Assembly: GCF_033170385.1 (NCBI RefSeq) | Contig: NZ_CP126170.1 | Location: 4,116,001 to 4,180,000 of the forward strand | Length of the DNA stretch: 64,000 bases | Direction: 5' to 3' | Source of the DNA: Xanthomonas rydalmerensis | GTDB taxonomy: Bacteria; Pseudomonadota; Gammaproteobacteria; Xanthomonadales; Xanthomonadaceae | In this document: positions 52,352-61,534 of the stretch, piece after piece | How the letters are laid out: the number at the start of each line of letters is the position of its first letter | Numbering within the stretch: position 1 is the stretch's first letter | Translations under genes and position numbers: made by a program | Notes under the pieces: generated by a model | Seen by the model: the letters and a program-made list of their open reading frames with translations, nothing else | Databases searched by the model: none | What the model was told of the DNA's origin: nothing

Positions 52352-52780
52352 CTATTGCGCTGCGCCAGTCACCATGGCGACGAATTCGGGGCCGGTCATG
52401 TTCCTGGTGGGTTCGGCGAACGAGTAGCTGGCCGACTTTTCGTCGATGAAGATTTGCGACGTCAACGCGAAGCCGGAAGGATCCTCGAAGAGGTGAACGG
52501 ACAGCGCGTGGTGCGTCCCGTCCTTGGACCGCCACATCAGCGTACTGCCGCAGACCTTGCAGAAGCACCGCTCCCCCCATTCGGACGAGGCATACACGCC
52601 CACGTTCTCTGCGTTCTCGACCTCGACGTCGCGGCATTCCACCGCGAGGAATACGCCGCCGGACCAGCGACGGCACATCGAACAGTGACACGCCCCCATT
52701 TCGCGGGCGGAAAACGTCGCCTGCAGCCGAACGGCGCCGCAGAGACACGCGCCCTGCTCCTTCGCAACTGCTGTGCTCAT
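52352..52780 (-). CDS. GFA family protein (glutathione-dependent formaldehyde-activating-like)
   Basis: A protein of 142 residues with the zinc cysteines of the CENP-V/GFA fold: GACLCGAVRL, CHCSMCRRWSGG and CFCKVCGSTLMW. It is convergent with rnpB and divergent from nothing obvious. I chose ATG 52780, with AAAGG eight nt upstream; ATG 52798 would add six residues. Family members vary, and many are not proven to act on formaldehyde, so the function is left open. Confidence 0.88.
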   Translation of the reverse strand: MSTAVAKEQGACLCGAVRLQATFSAREMGACHCSMCRRWSGGVFLAVECRDVEVENAENVGVYASSEWGERCFCKVCGSTLMWRSKDGTHHALSVHLFEDPSGFALTSQIFIDEKSASYSFAEPTRNMTGPEFVAMVTGAAQ

Positions 52781-52865
52781 GGTGTGCCCTTTCATCAAAG
52801 AAGCAGAAATGGAACGCCGCTACAGCCTGGCACGGGTGGTGCCGAACGCCCGGCCTACTGCCACG

Positions 52866-53690
52866 TCAGCCGCCGTACAAGGCCTTTCGCGAAGCACCGG
52901 TCAGTTCGGCGGCCAGCTTGGCGGCGGTGGACGGCGGCAGGTGCTCGCTGAGCTTGGCGTAGACGCGGCGGCCCTCGGCCAGTTGCGCGTCGGCGTCGTC
53001 GCCGGCGCCCTGCACCATCAGCACGAACTCGCCCTTGCGCTGGTTGTCGTCGGCCTCGACCCGGGCGTGCAGGTCGGCCAGGGTCCCGTCGAGCACGGTC
53101 TCGAACAGCTTGGTCAGTTCGCGCGCCAGCACCGCCGGGCGGGCATCCCCGAAAGCAGCGCGGCAGTCGGCCAGGGACTCGGCGATGCGGTGCGAGGCTT
53201 CGTAGAACACCAGGGTGCGCGGCTCGCCGGCCAGACGCAGCAGGCGCTCGCGGCGCGCCGAGGCCTTGGCCGGCAGGAAGCCCTCGAAGGCGAAGCGGTC
53301 GCTGGGCAGGCCGGCCACGCTGAGCGCGGCGATCACCGCACAGGCGCCGGGCACCGGACTGACCCGCACTCCGGCCGCGCGCGCCGCGCGCACCAGGCGG
53401 TAGCCGGGGTCGCTGACCAGCGGGGTGCCGGCGTCGCTGACCAGGGCCAGCGACTGGCCCTCCAGCAGGCGCGCGACGATGCGCTGGGACAGCGCCTCCT
53501 CGTTGTGTTCGTGCAGCGCCAGCAGCGGCCGCTCGATGCCGAAGTGGGCCAGCAACTGGCCGCTGCGGCGGGTGTCCTCGGCACAGATCGCCGCCACCGA
53601 GCGCAGCGTCTCCTGGGCGCGCGGCGTCAGGTCGGCGAGATTGCCGATCGGCGTGGCGACGACATGCAGGGTTCCGGGCTGGGCGCTCAT
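52866..53690 (-). CDS. rsmI: 16S rRNA (cytidine-1402-2'-O)-methyltransferase
   Basis: A protein of 274 residues of the tetrapyrrole-methylase fold: TLHVVATPIGNLADLTPRA, ICAEDTRRSGQLL, SDAGTPLVSDPGYRLV and PGACAVIAALSVAGLPSD. It modifies the same nucleotide as RsmH, encoded 3.5 kb away. It is divergent from lpoA with 80 nt between, the usual arrangement in gammaproteobacteria. Confidence 0.97.
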   Translation of the reverse strand: MSAQPGTLHVVATPIGNLADLTPRAQETLRSVAAICAEDTRRSGQLLAHFGIERPLLALHEHNEEALSQRIVARLLEGQSLALVSDAGTPLVSDPGYRLVRAARAAGVRVSPVPGACAVIAALSVAGLPSDRFAFEGFLPAKASARRERLLRLAGEPRTLVFYEASHRIAESLADCRAAFGDARPAVLARELTKLFETVLDGTLADLHARVEADDNQRKGEFVLMVQGAGDDADAQLAEGRRVYAKLSEHLPPSTAAKLAAELTGASRKALYGG

Positions 53691-53770
53691 CTACGGCTTT
53701 CCATGGTCAAGGGTAGAATCGTAGCGGTTTTCCCCGGCGCGCCCGGCGTGCCCAGCCGAATGGACCAGAA

Positions 53771-55495
53771 ATGAACAAGCGATTCGCAAGGATTTCCGCC
53801 CTGTCGCTGCTGGCGTTGCTCATCGCCGGCTGCGCCACCTCCAGCGTGACGCCGAGCGCCTCGCCGGCCCAATCGGCGGCGCTGGCGCTGCTGGACCAGG
53901 GCAAGCCGCGGGACGCGGCGCAGCAGCTCGAGGCGCAGGCCGCCGGCGCCACCGGCAGCGAGCGCAACCAGTTGCTGGGCGACGCCGCCTTCGCCTGGTA
54001 CGAGGCCGGCGACGCCGCGCGCGCGCGCAGCCTGCTGGCACAGGTGCAGGTGCGGCAGTTGCCGCCGCTGAGCAAGGTGCGGGTGGCGCTGGTCGAGGCC
54101 GAACTGGCCCTGGCCGACCGCCAGCCGGCCAAGGCGTTGCAGGCGCTGGGCAGCGATCCGCAGGCGGTGCCGCAGAACCTGCGCGCGCGCTGGCACCTGG
54201 CCCGCGCGCAGGCGCTGGAAGGCACCGGCGATGCCACCGCCGCGCTGGACGAGCGTGCCCGCGCCGACAACGGCCTCAGCGGCCAGGCGCGCAGCGACAA
54301 CCAGCGCGCCATCGTGCGCCAGCTCGCAACGCTCAACGACGCCACCCTGCAGGCGCGCGCCGCCGCGCTGCCGGCCGGCGACCCGCTGTACAACTTCGTC
54401 GGCCGCGCGCTGCTGAGCCGCGGCCTGGCGCTGCCGCGTCCGTTCGACCGCGGCGAGCAGTGGGGCTTCGACACCAGCAAGCGGCCGCCGGCCGAGCGTG
54501 ACGGCTACCGCCCGCCGGCCAAGCTGGCGGTGCTGCTACCGCTGAGCGGCAGCCTGGCCACCGCGGCCGCGCCGGTGCGCGACGGCCTGCTCGCCGGCTA
54601 CTACGGCGAGACCCGCCGCCGTCCTGCGATCGACTTCATCGACACCACCGGCACCCCGGCCGGGGCGCTGGCCGCCTACCAGAAGGCGGTCGACGGCGGC
54701 GCCGATTTCGTGGTCGGCCCACTCGGCCGCGACGAGGTCACCGCGCTGTTCGGGCGCGACGCGCTGCCGGTGCCGTTGCTGGCGCTGAACCGCGGCACTC
54801 ACGCGCCGCCGGGCGGCAGCGCCGGTTTCTCGCTGGCGCCGGAAGACGACGGCATCGCCGCCGCCGAGTACCTGCTGGCGCACGAGCGCCGCAACACGCT
54901 GGTGATCGGCAGCAACGACGACAACGGCCGCCGCGCGGTGGCCGCGTTCCGCGACCGCTTCAGCGAGCGCGGCGGCAAGGTCGCCGGCAGCGTCAGCGTG
55001 GCCGACACCCCGGGCGACATCGGCGCGCAGCTGCGCAACGCCGGTGCCGCCGACTCGGTGCTGCTGGCAGTGAAGGGCAACACCGCCCGCGTGCTGGCGC
55101 CGCAGTTGGCGCTGGCCGGTTTCGCCGGCAAGACCCGGGTGGCGACCTCGCAGCTGGTGCTGGGCACCGGCAAGCCGGAGGACGACCTGGTACTGGACGG
55201 CATCGTCTACCCGAGCGAACTGTGGAACGTGCGTGGCGTCGGCGGCCTGCCGGCGGCGACCAGCGTGGCCGACATGCTGCCGACCGCGCGCGGCCCGGCC
55301 GCGCGCCTGTTCGCCTTCGGCTACGACGCCTGGCAGATCACCGCGTACCTGGAAAAGCTGGCGACCGGCAAGGACAGCGGCCTGCGCGGCGCCACCGGCG
55401 TGCTGCACCTGGACGGCTTCGGCAACATCGTGCGCACCCCGGCCTGGTCCACCTTCAGCGGCGGGCGCCCGACCCCGCTGCCCGATGGAAACTGA
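53771..55495 (+). CDS. lpoA: Penicillin-binding protein activator LpoA (LppC family lipoprotein)
   Basis: A protein of 574 residues. It is a lipoprotein by its signal and lipobox (LLALLIAGC), bound for the outer membrane. The N-terminal half is TPR-like ([20 protein letters not shown]); the C-terminal half is a periplasmic-binding-protein-like domain ([50 protein letters not shown]). In Enterobacteria LpoA activates PBP1a from the outer membrane; that role is presumed here. Its 3' end overlaps yraN by 11 nt. Confidence 0.93.
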   Translation: MNKRFARISALSLLALLIAGCATSSVTPSASPAQSAALALLDQGKPRDAAQQLEAQAAGATGSERNQLLGDAAFAWYEAGDAARARSLLAQVQVRQLPPLSKVRVALVEAELALADRQPAKALQALGSDPQAVPQNLRARWHLARAQALEGTGDATAALDERARADNGLSGQARSDNQRAIVRQLATLNDATLQARAAALPAGDPLYNFVGRALLSRGLALPRPFDRGEQWGFDTSKRPPAERDGYRPPAKLAVLLPLSGSLATAAAPVRDGLLAGYYGETRRRPAIDFIDTTGTPAGALAAYQKAVDGGADFVVGPLGRDEVTALFGRDALPVPLLALNRGTHAPPGGSAGFSLAPEDDGIAAAEYLLAHERRNTLVIGSNDDNGRRAVAAFRDRFSERGGKVAGSVSVADTPGDIGAQLRNAGAADSVLLAVKGNTARVLAPQLALAGFAGKTRVATSQLVLGTGKPEDDLVLDGIVYPSELWNVRGVGGLPAATSVADMLPTARGPAARLFAFGYDAWQITAYLEKLATGKDSGLRGATGVLHLDGFGNIVRTPAWSTFSGGRPTPLPDGN

Positions 55496-55853
55496 GCGGC
55501 GCCGACGCGGCAACGCGGTGGAAGCGGCGGCGCGCGCCGAACTGGAGCGCGCCGGCCTCCGCCTGATCGCCGCCAACGTCGCCTTCCGCGGCGGCGAGCT
55601 GGACCTGGTGATGCAGCAGGCGCAGAGCCTGGTGTTCGTCGAAGTGCGCTACCGGCGCAGCAGCGCGTTCGGCGGCGGCGCGGCCTCGGTCGACCTGCGC
55701 AAGCGCCGCCGCCTGCTGCTGGCGGCGCAACTGTTCCTGGCCGCGCATCCGCAGTACGCCACCTGGCCGTGCCGTTTCGACGTGGTCGAGGCCGAGGGCG
55801 ATCCGCCGCGGCTGACCTGGCTGCGCGACGCGTTCCGCGCCGAGGATTGCTGA
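55485..55853 (+). CDS. yraN: YraN family protein (UPF0102)
   Basis: A protein of 122 residues with a restriction-endonuclease-like fold: [41 protein letters not shown], where the spaced Glu/Asp residues and the E-V-R strand match the nuclease-like core, and [15 protein letters not shown]. It follows lpoA as in most proteobacteria. Its role is unknown; a DNA or RNA processing function is often suggested. Confidence 0.93.
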   Translation: METERRRRGNAVEAAARAELERAGLRLIAANVAFRGGELDLVMQQAQSLVFVEVRYRRSSAFGGGAASVDLRKRRRLLLAAQLFLAAHPQYATWPCRFDVVEAEGDPPRLTWLRDAFRAEDC

Positions 55854-55854
55854 G

Positions 55855-56406
55855 ATGCCGAGCATCTTCACCCACGCCGCAGTGCCGCTGGCGCTGTGGG
55901 CCGCCGCCGACCGCGGGCGCATCTCCACGCGCCTGCTCGGCGCCGGCATCGTCGCGGCGATGCTGCCCGACGCCGACGTGCTCGGCTTCGCCCTGCACAT
56001 CCCCTACGCCGACGCTTTCGGTCATCGCGGCGCCAGCCACTCGCTCTTGTTCGCGGCGGTGCTGGGCGTGCTCGGCGGATTGCTGCACCGTCCCTTGCGC
56101 GCCGGCGCGTTGCAGGCGGCCGTCTGGATGTTCGTCTGCACCGCCTCGCATCCACTGCTCGATGCGATGACCTCCGGCGGCCTCGGCGTGGCCCTGGCCT
56201 GGCCGTGGAGCGAGCAGCGCTGGTTTGCGCCGTGGCGGCCGATCCGGGTCTCGCCGTTCGCCAACGGCTTCTTCAGCGCGCGCGGCATGGCCACGCTGTG
56301 GTCCGAGCTGCGCTGGGTGTGGCTGCCGCTGGCGCTGGCGGTGCTCACCTGGAAACTGCTGCAGCCGCCCTCGCCCTCCGCTCCCTCTTCACCGCCTTCG
56401 CCATGA
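55855..56406 (+). CDS. Metal-dependent hydrolase-like inner-membrane protein (YdjM/DUF457)
   Basis: A protein of 183 residues with four or so membrane helices. Conserved histidines and aspartates lie at membrane edges: MPSIFTHAAVPLALW, MLPDADVLGF, FGHRGASHSLLF and CTASHPLLDAMTSGG. This is the signature of the DUF457/YdjM family. It starts 1 nt after the yraN stop and overlaps the next gene start (ATGA), so it is the middle of an operon. The Pro/Ser-rich tail ends at the overlap. The substrate is unknown. Confidence 0.88.
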   Translation: MPSIFTHAAVPLALWAAADRGRISTRLLGAGIVAAMLPDADVLGFALHIPYADAFGHRGASHSLLFAAVLGVLGGLLHRPLRAGALQAAVWMFVCTASHPLLDAMTSGGLGVALAWPWSEQRWFAPWRPIRVSPFANGFFSARGMATLWSELRWVWLPLALAVLTWKLLQPPSPSAPSSPPSP

Positions 56407-57788
56407 CCACACCCCTCCCCGCCGCACTCACCGACACCCTCGCCGCGCTGCTCGGCGCCGACGGTTGGCGCACCGATGCCGACAGCCGCCGCAGCTACGG
56501 CGAGGACGATTCGCGGCGCTGGGCATTGGCCGACGCGGTGGCACTGCCGCAGACCCGCGAGCAGGTGCAGGCGATCGTGCGCGCCTGCCGTGCGCACCGC
56601 GTGCCACTGGTGGCGCGCGGCGCCGGCACCGGCACCGCCGGCGCCGCGGTGCCGTTCAGCGGCGGCGTGGTGCTGTCGTTCGCGCGCATGAACCGCATCG
56701 TGCAGTTGCGCCCGGCCGACCGCTGCGCGGTGGTCGAACCCGGCGTGCTCAACGGCGACCTGCAGCAGGCGCTGGCGCCGCACGGGCTGTTCTGGCCACC
56801 GGATCCGTCCAGCGCGGAGATCTGCAGCGTCGGCGGCAACCTCTCCACCAACGCAGGCGGGCCGCGCGCGGTGAAGTACGGCGCCACCCGCGACAACGTG
56901 CTCGGCGTGGTCGCGGTGACCGGCAGCGGCGAGCTGATCCGCTGCGGCGGCGCCTACACCAAGGACGCCACCGGCTACGACCTGACCCACTTGCTGGTCG
57001 GCAGCGAAGGCACCCTGGCGCTGATCGTGGAAGCGACGCTGAAGCTGTCGCCGCGGCCGCTGGCGCAGGCCGGCCTGCGCGCGCTGTACCGCGACGCCGC
57101 CGGTGCCGCCGCGGCGGTGTCGCGGCTGATGGCGCAGCCGAGCACGCCGACCATGCTGGAATTCATGGACCGCAGCGCGATCGCGCTGCTGCGTCGCAAC
57201 GGCAGCGACGTGCCCGAGGCCGGCGCGATGCTGCTGATCGAGGCCGACGGCGACCACGACACCCTGCCCTACGCGCTGCAGGCGCTGGGCGCGGCGGCCG
57301 AGGGCGACGGCCTGCTGGCCCTGGACGTGGCCGCCGACGGCAGCGCACGCGACCGCCTGTGGGCCGCGCGCCGCGCGCTGTCGCCGGCGCTGCGCACGAT
57401 CCGGCCCGGCAAGATCAACGAAGACGTGGTGGTGCCGGTGTCGCGCATCCCCGAGTTGGTTGCCGGTGTGGAAGCGCTGGCCGCCGAGTTCGACCTGCCG
57501 ATCGTCGCCTTCGGCCATGCCGGCAACGGCAACCTCCACGTCAACATCATGTACGCGCCCGACGATGCCGACGAGACTGCGCGCGCGCAGGCCGCCCTGC
57601 CGCGGCTGTTTGCCCTGGTGCTGTCGCTGGAAGGCACGCTGTCGGGCGAACACGGCATCGGCGTGGCCAAGCGCGACTACATGGATCAGGCCTTCGACGC
57701 CGCCACCCTGGACGCGATGCGCGCGATCAAGCGGGCACTGGATCCGGATGGGATTCTCAATCCGGGGAAGGTGTTGCCGGAGGCTTGA
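56403..57788 (+). CDS. FAD-binding oxidoreductase (D-lactate/glycolate dehydrogenase type)
   Basis: A protein of 461 residues, an FAD-linked 2-hydroxyacid dehydrogenase. The PCMH FAD domain has VPLVARGAGTGTAGAAVPFS and SVGGNLSTNAGGPRAVKYG; the C-terminal cap has PGKINEDVVVPVSRIPELV, FGHAGNGNLHVNI and the ending GEHGIGVAKRDY, typical of GlcD/Dld2 members with the conserved histidines. It probably passes electrons from a 2-hydroxyacid (D-lactate, glycolate or 2-hydroxyglutarate) to quinone or cytochrome c. ATG 56403 overlaps the previous stop. Confidence 0.9.
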   Translation: MTTPLPAALTDTLAALLGADGWRTDADSRRSYGEDDSRRWALADAVALPQTREQVQAIVRACRAHRVPLVARGAGTGTAGAAVPFSGGVVLSFARMNRIVQLRPADRCAVVEPGVLNGDLQQALAPHGLFWPPDPSSAEICSVGGNLSTNAGGPRAVKYGATRDNVLGVVAVTGSGELIRCGGAYTKDATGYDLTHLLVGSEGTLALIVEATLKLSPRPLAQAGLRALYRDAAGAAAAVSRLMAQPSTPTMLEFMDRSAIALLRRNGSDVPEAGAMLLIEADGDHDTLPYALQALGAAAEGDGLLALDVAADGSARDRLWAARRALSPALRTIRPGKINEDVVVPVSRIPELVAGVEALAAEFDLPIVAFGHAGNGNLHVNIMYAPDDADETARAQAALPRLFALVLSLEGTLSGEHGIGVAKRDYMDQAFDAATLDAMRAIKRALDPDGILNPGKVLPEA

Positions 57789-57790
57789 GC

Positions 57791-57839
57791 GGGATTCGGG
57801 ATTCGGGATTCGGGATTCGGGATTCGGGATTCGGGATTC
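57791..57839 (+). repeat. Seven perfect tandem GGGATTC heptamers
   Basis: Exactly seven uninterrupted copies begin 3 nt after the oxidoreductase stop. This is the purest tract of the heptamer in the window. It is followed by the recurrent flank TAACAGCG. Confidence 0.95.
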
Positions 57840-57929
57840 GTAACAGCGTCTTTCGCGTGCGGATCCATTGCAACGTCGACCTAATCCTGATTTCCGTCGC
57901 TGTCGGGCTGTGTCCGTCGCGATACGCCC

Positions 57930-57994
57930 TGTGGAGCGACTTCAGTCGCGACGGGCCTTACCGAAAACGCGGGGTCGCGGCTGCAGCCGCTCCA
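57930..57994. repeat. REP-like element
   Basis: TGGAGCGACTTCAGTCGCGA (57932-57951) and GTCGCGGCTGCAGCCGCTCC (57974-57993) form an imperfect inverted pair of the same family as 19825-19887. Confidence 0.75.
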
Positions 57995-58024
57995 ACGAAC
58001 ACCGGGCAAGGCCGACGCGACACA

Positions 58025-58753
58025 TCACGCGGACGGACACTGCACGCCGATGAAGCGCAACCCCACGCCCGGCTCGGTGGCGATGTAGCGCGGGGCCACC
58101 GCGCTGTCGCCGAGTTTCTGCCGCAGCTTGCCGACCAGGATGCGCAGGTAATGCGTGTCGTCCTGGTGGGTGGGACCCCACAGTTCGCGCAGCAGTTGCG
58201 GCTGTGTCACCACGCGGCCGCTGTGCCGCAGCAGCAGCGCGAGCAGCGCGTACTCCTTGCGGCTGAGCGGCAGCGCCTCGCCGTCCAGGCGCACCTCGCG
58301 CAGGCCCAGGTGGATGTGCAGGTGGCCGTCGTCGAACACCGGCTCGGCCTCGCCGGCCACCGGTTGCATGCGCAGCAGCACGCGGATGCGCGCCATCAGC
58401 TCCTGCACGCCGAACGGTTTGGTCACGTAGTCGTTGGCACCGGCGTCCAGCGCCTGCACCTTCTCGTCCTCGCCGGCACGCACGGTCAGCATGATTACCG
58501 GCACCGACGACCATTGCCGCAGTTCGCGCAGCACGCTGTGCCCGTCCTGGTCGGGCAGGCCGATGTCCAGCACCACCAGTTCGGCGCCGTGCGCGGCCAG
58601 TTGCGCCAGGCCGGCGGCGCCGGTGTCCGCCTGCAGCACGCGGTAGCCCTGCGCGCGCAGGCTGATGTCGAGGAACCGGCGGATCTGCGGCTCGTCGTCG
58701 ATGACCAGCACGCGCGGCGGCGGAATCGGATCGGCGTGGGACTCAGTCGGCAT
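58025..58753 (-). CDS. kdpE: Response regulator KdpE
   Basis: A protein of 242 residues. The receiver domain has acidic pocket VLVIDDEPQ, phosphoacceptor Asp63 in VLDIGLPDQDG and Lys in YVTKPF; a winged-helix OmpR-type domain follows (LSRKEYALLALLLRHSGRVV, HYLRILVGKLRQKLGD). It activates kdp transcription on low K+ or osmotic stress. ATG 58753 lies 11 nt inside the kdpD 3' end, so the two are coupled. Confidence 0.96.
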   Translation of the reverse strand: MPTESHADPIPPPRVLVIDDEPQIRRFLDISLRAQGYRVLQADTGAAGLAQLAAHGAELVVLDIGLPDQDGHSVLRELRQWSSVPVIMLTVRAGEDEKVQALDAGANDYVTKPFGVQELMARIRVLLRMQPVAGEAEPVFDDGHLHIHLGLREVRLDGEALPLSRKEYALLALLLRHSGRVVTQPQLLRELWGPTHQDDTHYLRILVGKLRQKLGDSAVAPRYIATEPGVGLRFIGVQCPSA

Positions 58754-61421
58754 CGGGGCGGGACGGCGGCGCGGCGGGTTCGATGAGCGGCAGGGTAATG
58801 CGGATTGTGGTGCCACGACCATCGGGGCCGGGCAGCGCCTCGACGCTGCCGCCGTGCGCGCCGATCATGCCCTGGCAGATGGTCAGGCCCAGGCCGGTGC
58901 CGTGGCGGCCGCGGTCGCCGCGCTCGACGCTGTAGAACATATCGAAGATGCGCGCGCGCTCGTCCTCGGGAATGCCCGGGCCGCGGTCGCTGATGTCGAT
59001 GCGCAGGCGGCCCTCGACCATGCCCGCGGCGACGCGGATCGCCGCATCCGCCGGCGAGAACTTGGCCGCGTTCTCCAGCACGTTGAAGATCGCCTGCTCG
59101 ACCAGCGCCGGGTGCACCCACAGCGTCGGCAGGTCCGCGGCCAGGGCGATGTCCAGGCGCACCTGCGGCTGGTAGCGCTGCAGGCGCCGCGCGGCCGAGC
59201 CGATCAGTTCGTCCACGCCGATCCAGTCGCGGTTCAAGGTCAGCCCGGTGTGGCCGAGCCGGGTCATGTCCAGCAGGTTCTGGATGTAGCGATCCAGGCG
59301 CTCGCCTTCCAGTTGGATCGTCTCGAGCAGGCTGCGGCGATCCTCCGCGTCCATCGCCTGGCCGTAACTGGACAGGCTGCTGGCCGCGCCGATCATCGCC
59401 GCCAGCGGCGAGCGCAGGTCGTGTGAGACCGAGGACAGCAGCGCCGAACGCAGCCGCTCGGTCTCGCCGCTGACCCGCGCACTCTCCAGGTCGGCGACCA
59501 GGCGCGTGCGCAGCGCGGCCTGGCCGATGTCCTCGACCATCGCCTCGGCCAGGCGCTGCTGCTCCAGGCCAGGGCGCTGCACGCCGGCGCCGAAGCGCAG
59601 CCCGACCACGCCGATGGTGCCGCGCTCGTGGCGCACCGGCAGGAACCACCAGCTCGCGCCGGCCAGCGTATCGGTGAAGCGACCGGTGGCCTGGCCGTGG
59701 CGCTGCGCCCAGTCGGCGGCGCTGCGGTCCACCGCGGCCATCGTCGGCGCGTAGTCGTCGGCGCCGTCATGGGCGCGCTCCAGCGGCTGCAGGCGCAACC
59801 AGGCCTCGGCGTCGAGCGTACCGGCGAGCGCGCGGCGCCCGGCCTCCAGCACCTGGCCGAGGTCGGCGGCGCTGGTCAGTTCGCGGCCCAGCCGCTGCAG
59901 TGCGGTGGTCTGCGCATTGACCGCACGCAGCGCCAGCACCTGCATGCGCAGGCGCGAGGCCAGGCGCCCGGCGACCAGCGCGGCGACCAGGAACAGCAGC
60001 ACCGTGACCACGCCCTGGCGCGCGCCGATCTGGAAGGTGAAGCGCGGCTCGATGAAGAAGAAGTTGTAGCTGAAGAAGCTCAGCAGCGCCGCCAGTACCG
60101 CCGCGGCCATTCGTGTCTTCGACGCCACCATCACCACCGCGACGATGAACACCATCGACAGGTCGTCGATACCGACCCAACGTTCGGCGACCCAGGCCAC
60201 CACCACCGCCAGGACGGAGGCCAGCGTGGCGAACACCAGGTCGTCGCGCGACAGCCAATGCCCCGGACTGCGCCAGCGCCGCCGCGCGCGGGCGCGCGCT
60301 TCCGGCGAACTGATGATCACCAACTCGTAGTGCGCGCCGCGTTGCAGCAGTTGCTGGGTCAGGGTGCGGTTGATCATCCGCGCCAGCGGACGCTCGCGGG
60401 TGCGCCCCAGCACCAGCGTGGACACGCCGCTGCGCGCGGCATGGTCGAGCAAGGTATCGGCGACGTTGGCGCCGTGCAGCAGCGCGGCGTCGCCGCCGAG
60501 CCGACGCGCCAGCGCGAAGGCGCGGTCGATCTCCAGTTGCCAGTCGGCGTCGGGCTGCGCCTGGGTCTGCACGGTGACCACGGTCCACGGCGCGCCGCGG
60601 CGCTCGGCCAGGCGCCGCGCCACCCGCACCAGGTAGTCGGACTGGCCGCGCCCGTCGATCGCCACCATCACCGTGCGCCGCAGCGCCACGCTGGTGCGGC
60701 CCTGCGCGGCCTGCACATCGCGCAGATCGTTGTCGACGCGGTCGGCGGCGGTCTGCATCGCCAGTTCGCGCAGCGCGGCCAGGTTCGACGGCGAGAAGAA
60801 CGCCTGCAGCGCCTGCCCGGCCTGCTCGGGCAGGTAGACCTTGCCCTGCTGCAGGCGCTCGATCAGTTCGCGCGGCGGCAGGTCGACCAGCACGATGTCG
60901 CGCAGGCGGTCGAAGATCGCATCGGGCACGGTCTCGCTCACGCGCACGCCGGTGATGCGGTGGACCACGTCGTTGAGGCTCTCCAGGTGCTGGATGTTGA
61001 CCGTGCTGTAGACGTCGATGCCGGCGTCGAGCAATTCCTGCACGTCCTGCCAGCGCCGCTCGTGGCGGCTGCCGGGCGCGTTGCGATGGGCCAGCTCGTC
61101 CACCAGCACCAGCGGTGGGCGCAGCGCCAACAGCGCATCCAGGTCCATCTCGTCGAGGGTGCGGCCGCGGTACTCCAGGCGCCGCCGCGGCTGCACGGTG
61201 AGGCCCTCCAGCAGTGCCGCGGTCTCGGCGCGGCCGTGGGTCTCGACCACACCGACCACCAGGTTGCTGCCCTGCTGCTGCAACTGCCGCGCGCGCGACA
61301 GCATCGCGTAGGTCTTGCCGACCCCTGGCGCCGCGCCGAGGAACACGGTCAGTCGCCCGCCGCGCTCGCGCTGCAGTTCGCCGATCAGGGCGTCGGCCTG
61401 TTGGGTGCGGGGGTCGGGCAT
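58743..61421 (-). CDS. kdpD: Sensor histidine kinase KdpD
   Basis: A protein of 892 residues. The N-terminal KdpD domain with Walker A FLGAAPGVGKT (27-37) and VVETHGRAET is followed by a USP-like domain (VMVAIDGRGQSDYLV, LVLGRTRERPLARM). Then come four membrane helices, a GAF-like region, a HisKA domain with His667 in VSHDLRSPLAAMIG, and an HATPase domain (NVLENAAKFSP, DRGPGIPEDE, GTGLGLTICQGMI). It senses K+ limitation and phosphorylates KdpE. It is separated from kdpC by a 66-nt repeat-containing gap. Confidence 0.97.
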   Translation of the reverse strand: MPDPRTQQADALIGELQRERGGRLTVFLGAAPGVGKTYAMLSRARQLQQQGSNLVVGVVETHGRAETAALLEGLTVQPRRRLEYRGRTLDEMDLDALLALRPPLVLVDELAHRNAPGSRHERRWQDVQELLDAGIDVYSTVNIQHLESLNDVVHRITGVRVSETVPDAIFDRLRDIVLVDLPPRELIERLQQGKVYLPEQAGQALQAFFSPSNLAALRELAMQTAADRVDNDLRDVQAAQGRTSVALRRTVMVAIDGRGQSDYLVRVARRLAERRGAPWTVVTVQTQAQPDADWQLEIDRAFALARRLGGDAALLHGANVADTLLDHAARSGVSTLVLGRTRERPLARMINRTLTQQLLQRGAHYELVIISSPEARARARRRWRSPGHWLSRDDLVFATLASVLAVVVAWVAERWVGIDDLSMVFIVAVVMVASKTRMAAAVLAALLSFFSYNFFFIEPRFTFQIGARQGVVTVLLFLVAALVAGRLASRLRMQVLALRAVNAQTTALQRLGRELTSAADLGQVLEAGRRALAGTLDAEAWLRLQPLERAHDGADDYAPTMAAVDRSAADWAQRHGQATGRFTDTLAGASWWFLPVRHERGTIGVVGLRFGAGVQRPGLEQQRLAEAMVEDIGQAALRTRLVADLESARVSGETERLRSALLSSVSHDLRSPLAAMIGAASSLSSYGQAMDAEDRRSLLETIQLEGERLDRYIQNLLDMTRLGHTGLTLNRDWIGVDELIGSAARRLQRYQPQVRLDIALAADLPTLWVHPALVEQAIFNVLENAAKFSPADAAIRVAAGMVEGRLRIDISDRGPGIPEDERARIFDMFYSVERGDRGRHGTGLGLTICQGMIGAHGGSVEALPGPDGRGTTIRITLPLIEPAAPPSRPDAD

Positions 61422-61431
61422 CGAAGGGCCG

Positions 61432-61534
61432 GGATTGGGGATTCGAAATTGGGGATTCGCGAAGCGTACAGCGTCAGGCCATGCGCTCTACTGCTTTTGC
61501 CCATTCCCGATTCCCGTTTCCCCATTCCCGTCCG
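61432..61534. repeat. Heptamer-repeat element spanning the kdpC 3' end
   Basis: GGGATTGGGGATTCGAAATT (61432-61451) and complementary units (CATTCCCGATTCCCGTTTCC, 61502-61521) form inverted arms. The right arm lies in the kdpC coding region. Confidence 0.8.

Noticed and set aside
57791..57839. CRISPR array
   Set aside because: The repeats are contiguous heptamers without spacers.
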